From contig NC_087080.1 of assembly GCF_026151205.1 (NCBI RefSeq), positions 381,812 to 445,811 on the forward strand: a stretch of 64,000 nucleotides of DNA, written 5' to 3'. This document shows positions 57,361 to 64,000 of this stretch, one piece after another (position 1 is the first letter of the stretch; each line of letters opens with the position of its first letter). The position numbers were made by a program, and so were the translations under genes. Under the pieces are notes generated by a model. The model had not been told where the DNA came from. It did no database searches and was given only the letters and a program-made list of their open reading frames with translations. Origin of the DNA: Bolinopsis microptera. Its lineage: Eukaryota; Ctenophora; Tentaculata; Lobata; Bolinopsidae.

Positions 57361-58308
57361 TAGAACAGCTCTGATAGGACCTACTCTGGTTTAGTTGTTT
57401 TGTTTTTTCCTTTTCACTTAACTAGGATCGGGGTTGTAACAGTTGTCATGACAATGTACTGTAACTATGTGCCTGTCAGGGTGCCCTAAACATTCCTTGT
57501 CAGGGTGCCCTAAACATTCCTTTTATATTTTCTTAAATGTGTGACGGAATTAACCTGGGGGCGCCATTTATCAAACAAGTTTGTCGAATATGTAGGTTAT
57601 TGTCATTCTAATATGTACCCATCCTATCAACTGCAAACACGTCGGCAAGGGGTCCATATTTACTCCGTCACATGTTTCTAGTGTGACAATGTAAACATTT
57701 CCGTGCCGGCCGTATTCAGGCGATATATATATAACAATATATATTATCACCTGATTAAGATATCGTTATGTGACAAAGTTTGCCTAGAGGATGAAACGAT
57801 TATCCTACCATCAAGGGTTTATACAATTTCATAGTGTGACAAAGTCAACTACACCGTGCCTTTTAATAGGGTTACTGATATTTACCAATACCTTAAACTT
57901 CGAATGAACACGTCCATGCATTGAATAGTGCATAAAATGTATTTATAAAATGTAAAGCTGAATCTAATACATTATACTGTAAATACCCTACACATTGTGT
58001 ATCTAGTGTTATTTTTTCCATCGCCTTAAAAAGGCAATAGATGGTTAGAAGTTGTAGGAATTGAGGACGGGTATAGTGGGTAGGTATGATTTTCGTGTCA
58101 CGTGAGTCATGAATTGTGTCACAAAGGAAAACATGCATTACCCTCCGCATAACCATTTAAATGCATCTTCTCTGCGCGCGGAGCAGTAATGGTGTCATCT
58201 CCATGGTTACCCTCCGCACACGTTTGCACGATTCGACGATTGTATTAAACTTTTAAATGCGCGGCGCCAAGCTGACTGAAGTTTTCATAACAGTTACAAG
58301 TTACGGTC

Positions 58309-58322
58309 ATGGGTCAGCGTAC
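58309..58322 (+). other. Possible short first exon after a CpG-rich stretch
   Basis: ATGGGTCAGCGTAC is followed by GTATGTAA, a plausible splice donor (an alternative donor GTACGT lies four bases earlier). The CpG-rich upstream 150 bp would serve as promoter. Only positional support; no downstream exon was identified. Confidence 0.15.
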
Positions 58323-58400
58323 GTATGTAATTACAATAATTTATTCTGTTGTTTTAAATGGATTTTAATATAAATAATGATGATCATTGATGCGCTACAA

Positions 58401-58409
58401 GTACAAGTA
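58401..58409. repeat. 9-bp target-site duplication (left)
   Basis: GTACAAGTA precedes the element terminus and is repeated exactly at 59340-59348. Confidence 0.85.
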
Positions 58410-59339
58410 GGGTCCGGGACTCTAGGGCGTAAGACTCTAGGGCGGCGCCCTACAAAACAGGACTCTAGGGTGTGAAAAATCTTGGGCGTGAAAAAAACAG
58501 GACTCTAGGGCGTGAAATATTGTTTTTTCTAATTTTCTGCGTCTATGAAGTCAGCTTCGTGGTTGTTTGGAATTGCAGGTGTCTCCGTGAGGCTCAAACC
58601 CTTGGTCCAGATTCACCCCTTACAGGATCATGTTTTCTTCACACATCTCCAAATCTGTGACCCATCTTTTCTTAATTTTCCATCTGGAGAGTACCGGAAT
58701 CCTAGGTGCAGTGCGTTCTTACTCTTGGCCGTTCTTCCTCTGATTAAAGTAAACGAAAGATCGGACATAGTGTAGTAGGAAACGAATGATAATGAATTAA
58801 TGATGGGATAGATCACTAGATCATGTTTTTATTGTTATTGTTTTGATTATAAACATCTTTCTTTACTGTACAGGGTGTGTTGGTGAGCTTTTATAATTTG
58901 ACAATAAAATGTTGGTGACTGACAGCTTCCCACCTCTAAGACACTAGCTATCAGTATTGTTTACATTTAAAGTTTATCATTATGTATGGGACCGGGACTC
59001 TACATTATATATGTATATAATATCAAATATGCATACTATAATAGTACAGTATTGTTTTGAAATAAGTTTAATCCGCTTTCGTTATGCTCAGTCAGTGTTA
59101 CATTTCATTGGCTGTATCTTAGGTCGAGATAAATACTCCATGTGAACCTGTGACAACGGACATCCTTATTAAAAATGAAATTAGATTCATTTTGATCGAA
59201 AATATAAAAATTATATTTCACGCCCTAGAGTCCTGTTTTTTTCACGCTTTAGATATTTTCACGCCGTAGAGTCCTGTTTTGTAGGGCGCCGCCCTAGAGT
59301 CTTACGCCCTAGAGTCTTACGCCCTAGAGTCCGGACCCC
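58410..59339. mobile_element. Mutator-like (MULE) non-autonomous element, 930 bp
   Basis: The left end GGGTCCGGGACTCTAGGGCG and the reverse complement of the right end, GGGGTCCGGACTCTAGGGCG, begin inverted repeats over 100 bp long. Shared blocks are TAAGACTCTAGGGC, GGCGCCCTACAAAACAGGAC and GCGTGAAA. The right arm has one extra 18-bp TAAGACTCTAGGGCG unit. A perfect 9-bp duplication GTACAAGTA flanks it. Long terminal repeats with 9-bp duplications and an internal FLYWCH-like remnant favour the Mutator superfamily. A diverged relative lies at 61796-62275. Confidence 0.85.
58628..58816 (-). pseudogene. FLYWCH-type zinc finger remnant of a MULE transposase
   Basis: On the minus strand 62 codons contain the first half of a FLYWCH-like finger: FTLIRGRTAKSKNAL, then GFRYSPDG (residues 39-46), then WRCVKK (56-61). 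FLYWCH proteins keep the order G-Y/F-x-Y, W-x-C, then C and H-x-H. Here TGA stops the frame after WRCVKKT. A possible continuation in another frame (EPHGDTCNSKQ, about 58568-58600) would carry the His part. Animal MULE transposases often have this domain at the N terminus. No catalytic domain is present. Confidence 0.5.
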
Positions 59340-59348
59340 GTACAAGTA
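59340..59348. repeat. 9-bp target-site duplication (right)
   Basis: GTACAAGTA, identical to 58401-58409. Confidence 0.85.
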
Positions 59349-60195
59349 TAACATACTAATTTCACGTTATGTTGTGAGTTATTGGTGCAACAACCGATTT
59401 GTTTCATTGTTGCTCAAATTAAACATTAAAGAACGTTTACAGCGAATGTATGAAATATTTATGATAACATAATCTTACAAACCATGCCCCGTACAAGTAT
59501 GTCAATTTTACAATACCACTGAGTCTTACCAAATAAAACCATTTGTATTAGTACAGTTTATTAACTTAAAGATGGCCTGCTACGTCATGACTGTTGCAAA
59601 AGAAGGGGAGACAATATAACGTTTCCTTCTATAATTGTTCGATCACGCGACCCTAGCACCTGTGCCACCCACACCCCAACTCAAAACACGTGAATAGTTT
59701 TTATCCAACGCGAAACAACTCCTGCGCCTCAGACTATTTTATTCAGACATCATCATGCCGCGCGGCTTTTCAAACACTGTTTAAAATATTCTCTGCGCGA
59801 CTGACGGCATACATTAGAAGCTTTATTTTTATATTCACACGCAAACATGATAAAGGCAACCTTTCCACTTCCTACCTCGTAGGGGCCAATAATGTAGAAT
59901 GAAGAAACATTATTAATTATTTTTGCAAACATAAATTCAAACGATCGACAAAAGGTAATGCCTACGGTCGATGGAAATCTAGCGTCCGCTAACCGGCGCA
60001 ATTCTTGTTATATCAACGTATACGGCGCATTACCATGGTTACCATAGTTACCACAGTTGTCATGGTTTCACGGTCCCAACTTCTCATAAGATTCTAATAA
60101 GTAACAACTCATGCGCACTGTCGTTACTTTGTCGCTGTGTCAAACATCAGTTACTTAGTTACTTGGTATAGTATATAATATGTAATATGTATATA
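59349..60195. other. Unique stretch, no gene recognised
   Basis: AAAGATGGCCTGCTACGTCATGACTG-like start context near 59570 (split: AAGATGGC, then TACGTCATGAC) and ACACGTGAA near 59687 are promoter-like. ACCATGGTTACC and ATAGTTACC repeats lie at 60031-60055. Frames of 70-82 codons on both strands overlap at 59690-60001 without a recognisable domain. Confidence 0.35.
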
Positions 60196-60568
60196 TAACT
60201 TTATAACTTTATAACTTTATAACTTTATAACTTTATAACTTTATAACTTTATAACTTTATAACTTTATAACTTTATAACTTTATAACTTTATAACTTTAT
60301 AACTTTATAACTTTATAACTTTATAACTTTATAACTTTATAACTTTACAACTTTATAACTTTATAACTTTATAACTTTATAACTTTATAACTTTACAACT
60401 TTATAACTTTATAACTTTATAACTTTATAACTTTATAACTTTATAACTTTATAACTTTATAACTTTATAACTTTATAACTTTATAACTTTATAACTTTAT
60501 AACTTTATAACTTTATAACTTTATAACTTTATAACTTTATAACTTTATAACTTTATAACTTTATAACT
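60196..60568. repeat. 8-bp microsatellite (TAACTTTA)n, about 46 copies
   Basis: Pure octamer array with only two T-to-C changes, near 60347 and 60393. Confidence 0.97.
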
Positions 60569-60849
60569 GCTGGGTTATGTTGGGTACTGCATATTCTGTT
60601 TGTCACTGTATTCTAGTTACCATAGCAACACGTCGGGTACTGCATATTCTGTTTTATGTAGCTTGTTATCTGGATTTGTAACACAACTGCTTGAGGATTG
60701 TGTCACTAAGCCCAGGAGGCCACTACTCTGTAACTATGTGAACGTTGTCATGACAACGTACCAACTCTATGTGCACTATGTTGCTAGTAATACATATAGC
60801 ACCGTCAAGAGGAATTCAAGTGCGAAATACCAATAAGAGATTATCTAAC

Positions 60850-60992
60850 CTGGCAGCGTGCTAACCTCGCAGCGTGCTAACCTCGCAGCGTGCTAACCTC
60901 GCAGCGTGCTAACCTCGCAGCGTGCTAACCTCGCAGCGTGCTAACCTCGCAGCGTGCTAACCTCGCAGCGTGCTAACCACGCAGCGTGCTAA
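60850..60992. repeat. 16-bp repeat (CCTCGCAGCGTGCTAA)n, about nine copies
   Basis: GC-richer than neighbours. Nearly identical units. Confidence 0.95.
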
Positions 60993-61051
60993 TCTTATAA
61001 CAGTATGTGATGTCAGTTATGTGTGGGTTATGACGTGCAACACTAACCTCT

Positions 61052-61065
61052 GTTACCATAGCAAC
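61052..61065. promoter_or_regulatory. Single X-box
   Basis: GTTACCATAGCAAC matches the RFX X-box consensus. Confidence 0.4.
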
Positions 61066-61270
61066 ACTAACCTGTGGCGCACGTTTGTAAAGACTAATGA
61101 TTGGCTCCCTTGTAACAACATACAGCCTATAATACTGTATAGATATCTTAATAACTTACTGTAAGGTTAATAGAGACACACTCCGTCTTTTGTTACATTG
61201 CTTATAAAACTTTAATTTGTTACTATTTGGTACATTTTGTGTTATTTAAACGGTTCATATTTCACTCCTT

Positions 61271-61795
61271 AACGCGTCGTCATAGTTACGTATTTCTATG
61301 GAAACGTGTTACTATGGTAACATGATGCTATAGCTCTATATTCTATAATAATGTGTTGCTACAGTAACGTACTGCTACGGTAACTTATTGCTATAGTAGC
61401 TCGTTGCTACACTTATGTATTGCTATAGTAACTTGTTGCTATGGGAAAATGTTGCTATTGGAACACTTTCCTACAGTAACGTGTTGCTATGGTAATGTGT
61501 TGCTATGTTAACATGTTGCTATGGTAACGTGTTGCTACAGTAACGTGTTGCTACAGTAACATATTCCTACAGTAACTTGTTTCTTCAATAACATGTTCCT
61601 ACAGTAAAGTGTTGCTATGGTAACGTGTTGCTATGGTAACGTGTTGCTATGGTAACGTGTTGCTACAGTAACATATTCCTACAGTAACGTGTTCCTTCAA
61701 TAACGTGTTCCTACAGTAACGTGTTGCTACAGTAACGTGTTGCCATGGTAAAGTGTTGCTACGGTAACTTGTTGCTACAGTAACATATTCCTACA
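61271..61795. repeat. 16-bp X-box minisatellite, left part
   Basis: Diverged units of GTGTTGCTATGGTAAC or GTGTTGCTACAGTAAC. The half-site halves GTTGCT and GTAAC are better kept than the middle. Interrupted by the transposon at 61796 and resumed at 62285. Confidence 0.9.
61787..61795. repeat. 9-bp target-site duplication (left)
   Basis: ATTCCTACA, repeated exactly at 62276-62284. Confidence 0.85.
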
Positions 61796-62275
61796 GGGAC
61801 CGGGATTCTAGGGCATGAGACTCTACGGCGGCAAATATTATTTTCCTATTTTCGATCAAAATAGATCTAATTTCATTTTTAATTAGGATGTCCCAACTCT
61901 TAGACACTCGCAATCAGTATTGTTTACATTTGAAAGTTTATATGATATTTATGACCCGGTTATATCTATAGTACAGTATCGTTTTGATATAAGTTTAATC
62001 TGCTATGTGTTCAGTCAGTGTTACATTTCATTGGATTTATCTTAGGTCAAGATAAATATTTTGTTATGTGATAAAAACTGACTTTCAAAGAGCACTCCCT
62101 GTGACGGTCTGTGACCACGGGCATCCTAATTCTCTAATTTAATATGGAATTAGATCTATTTTGGTCGAAAATAATATTTGCCACCGTAGAGTCCTGTTTT
62201 TTCACACCCCCACGCCGTAGAGTCCCAGTTTGTACGACACCGCCGTAGAGTCTTACGCCATAGAGTCCGGACCCC
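61796..62275. mobile_element. Second MULE-like element, 480 bp, related to 58410-59339
   Basis: It begins GGGACCGGGATTCTAGGGC and ends, in reverse complement, GGGGTCCGGACTCTATGGCG. A 9-bp duplication ATTCCTACA flanks it. Its interior aligns with the right half of the 930-bp element (shared ATCAGTATTGTTTACATTT, TTTGATATAAGTTTAATC-like and GTCAGTGTTACATTTCATTG blocks) but lacks the FLYWCH-coding part. The left arm is shortened relative to the right. It sits inside the 16-bp X-box array, so the empty site is known. Confidence 0.85.
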
Positions 62276-62284
62276 ATTCCTACA
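62276..62284. repeat. 9-bp target-site duplication (right)
   Basis: ATTCCTACA, identical to 61787-61795. Confidence 0.85.
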
Positions 62285-62365
62285 GTAACGTGTTGCTATG
62301 GTAACGTGTTTCTACAGTAACTTGTTGCTACATCCGTGTTGCTATGGTAACGTGTTGCTAATATG
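62285..62365. repeat. 16-bp X-box minisatellite, right part
   Basis: Four to five units of GTGTTGCTATGGTAAC and variants continue the array interrupted by the transposon. Confidence 0.88.
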
Positions 62366-62496
62366 TCTGATAACTAATATTTATCTCAGTTAGGGGTCAC
62401 TGTTTGTATTAGCAATATCTAATGAAATACTGTTTGTATTTCATTAGTCCACCTAATCACTGTAGAGCGTGCTGTATTGTGTATTATTCTTCTGTT

Positions 62497-62753
62497 ACCA
62501 GGTTACCATGTATGGGGCCAGGTTGTCAGGTATGTGACCAGGTTGCCAGGTATGTGACCAGGTTGCCAGGTATGTGACCAGGTTGCCAGGTATGTGACCA
62601 GGTTGCCATGTATGTGACCAGGTTGCCAGGCATGTGACCAGGTTGCCAGGTATGTAACCAGGTTGCCAGGTATGTGACCAGGTTACCATGTATGTGACCA
62701 GGTTGCCAGGTATGTGACCAGGTTGCCAGGTATGTGACCAGGTTGCCAGGTAT
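62497..62753. repeat. 20-bp minisatellite, first block
   Basis: About 13 units of CCAGGTTGCCAGGTATGTGA, a few with GTTACCATG. GTTGCC is an X-box half-site. Confidence 0.94.
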
Positions 62754-62919
62754 CAGTAGTCAATGACTAGACAGGGTTATTGAAAATTACAAAGAATAAA
62801 ATGGCGTCTGGACTTGGGACCAGCTCAAAGTACATTTCATTAATGCCCTCTGAAAACCATTCTGCTAGCTCAAATTATTTGTTATATAGTAGTGTTGAAA
62901 GTATTAAAAAGTTAAAAAA
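62754..62919 (+). other. 166-bp non-repetitive insertion in the 20-bp array
   Basis: GGTAT precedes (62749-62753) and follows (62920-62924) the segment, but this pentamer is also part of the array unit. The segment contains ATGGCGTCTGG in good start context and a 40-odd codon frame (MASGLGTSSKY, SLMPSENHSAS) ending in AAAAAGTTAAAAAAG next to GTATGGG. It could be an inserted, poly(A)-ended gene fragment, or an exon followed by a donor site formed by the array. No family is recognised. Confidence 0.4.
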
Positions 62920-63048
62920 GGTATGGGACCAGGTTGCCAGGTATGTGACCAGGTTTCCAGGTTTGTGACCATGTTGCTAGGTATGTGACCAGGTTGCCAG
63001 GTATGGGACCAGGTTGCCAGGTATGTGACCAGATTGCCAGGTATGTGA
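62920..63048. repeat. 20-bp minisatellite, second block
   Basis: Six units continue the array with variants GTTTCCAGG, GTTGCTAGG and AGATTGCCAGG. Confidence 0.92.
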
Positions 63049-63175
63049 CTTATATTTGCGTACGGACAGTGTAATATGTTTCTGCTTGTAAGTAAATTAC
63101 AGTTAATTGATACACTGGTAATTGTTTAATTAGCAGGTCAGTGTTCAATCGTTAGCACCGTGACTAGTGTTGTGC

Positions 63176-64000
63176 AGTTACCATAGCAACTAGTATTGTG
63201 CAGTTACCATAGCAGAAAGCATTGTGCAGTTACCATAGCAACAAGCATTGTGCAGTTACCATAGCAACAAGCATCGTGCAGTTACCATAGCAACAAGCAT
63301 TGTGCAGTTACCATCTAGCATTGTGCAGTTACCATAGCAGCAAGCATTGTGCAATGTGCAGTTACCATAGCAACAAGCATTGTGCAGTTACCATAGCAAC
63401 AAGCATTGTGCAGTTACCATAGCAACAAGCATCGTGCAGTTACCATAGCAACAAGCATTGTGCAGTTACCATCTAGCATTGTGCAGTTACCATAGCAGCA
63501 AGCATTGTGCAATGTGCAGTTACCATAGCAACAAGCATTGTGCAGTTCCCATAGCAACAAGCTTTGTGCATTAACCATAGCAACTAGCATTGTGCAGTTA
63601 CCATAGCAGCAAGCATTGTGCAGTTACCATGGCAACAAGCATTGTGCAGTTACCATGGTAACAAGCATTGTGCATTTACCATGGCAACAAGCATTGTGCA
63701 GTTACCATGGTAACAAGCATTGTGCATTTACCATAGCAACAAGCTTTGTGCAGTTACCATAGCAACTAGCATTGTGCATTTACCATAGCAACAAGCATTG
63801 TGCAGTTCCCATAGCAACAAGCTTTGTGCATTAACCATAGCAACTAGCATTGTGCAGTTACCATAGCAGCAAGCATTGTGCAGTTACCATGGCAACAAGC
63901 ATTGTGCAGTTACCATGGTAACAAGCATTGTGCATTTACCATGGCAACAAGCATTGTGCAGTTACCATGGTAACAAGCATTGTGCATTTACCATAGCAAC
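63176..64000. repeat. 26-bp X-box satellite, running off the window end
   Basis: About 31 units of GTTACCATAGCAAC followed by AAGCATTGTGCA. Most hold a complete RFX-type palindrome. A block with CCATCTAGCA and GTGCAATGTGCAG occurs at 63311 and 63469 (158 bp apart). Another with GTTCCCATAGCAACAAGC recurs 260 bp apart (63545 and 63805). The array continues beyond 64000. Confidence 0.96.

Larger units (their letters stand above)
57361..58409. other. Unique stretch with a CpG-rich end
   Basis: TGTCAGGGTGCCCTAAACAT is duplicated near 57474 and 57498. Inverted TGTGACGGA/TCCGTCACA lie near 57539 and 57664. The end (58160-58320) has CpG clusters (GCGCGCGGAG, GCGCGGCGCC) and CCATGGTTAC. A frame of 87 codons (57893-58156, minus) has no domain. 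Confidence 0.4.

Overview
This is eukaryotic, almost certainly animal, DNA. It contains two non-LTR retrotransposons (an APE-type endonuclease plus reverse transcriptase, and a 5'-truncated reverse transcriptase), non-autonomous DNA transposons with clean target-site duplications, and repeated matches to metazoan promoter motifs: palindromic RFX X-box, CCAAT box, CACGTG E-box, CRE and AP-1. The species cannot be named from the sequence. A repeat-rich invertebrate is the most economical reading. No host protein-coding gene can be annotated with confidence, and no rRNA, tRNA or CRISPR locus is visible.

The window is dominated by tandem repeats. By my estimate roughly 37 kb of the 64 kb lies in about 35 arrays with units of 1 to 66 bp. 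In order the main ones are: poly(C) (193-657), 13-bp (664-974), 40-bp (2507-5851), 20/21-bp (7170-8818), 37-bp (9048-9944), 21-bp (9945-10126), 23/21-bp (11227-12131), 14-bp (12839-13163), TCCC (14046-14598), GGGTCA (15211-15401), 15-bp (16077-19657) and TGTGG (20230-20436). A 13.1-kb 31-bp satellite with a 4,472-bp higher-order period follows (21144-34284). After it come TAGTG (twice), TTACTA, 29-bp, 34-bp, 24-bp, 32-bp (twice), AT-rich, 66-bp, 8-bp, 41-bp, 22-bp, 16-bp, G-run, TAACTTTA, a second 16-bp, an X-box 16-bp, 20-bp and 26-bp array. The last runs off the window end.

Mobile elements: an EN-RT LINE with an internal junction on the minus strand (35347-37763); a 1,083-bp foldback element with matching terminal inverted repeats and a TACT duplication (47930-49012); a truncated LINE inserted into a CCAAT/E-box array (51719-53574); and two related elements with 9-bp target duplications (58410-59339 and 61796-62275). 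The larger of that pair carries a decayed FLYWCH-like zinc finger, which points to a Mutator-like (MULE) origin.

The most striking theme is that many arrays of different period share one vocabulary: the RFX half-site GTTRCY/RGYAAC, often as the full palindrome GTTRCYATRGYAAC, and the E-box CACGTG, often with a CCAAT box at fixed spacing. A candidate promoter at 49503-49570 alternates three E-boxes and two CREs with centres exactly 10 bp apart, followed by TATAAAA and a possible first coding exon (49620-49674). The same CCAAT plus E-box arrangement is amplified about 20 times a few hundred bases downstream. Whether these arrays bind factors, or are promoter-derived sequence that happened to amplify, cannot be settled from sequence alone.
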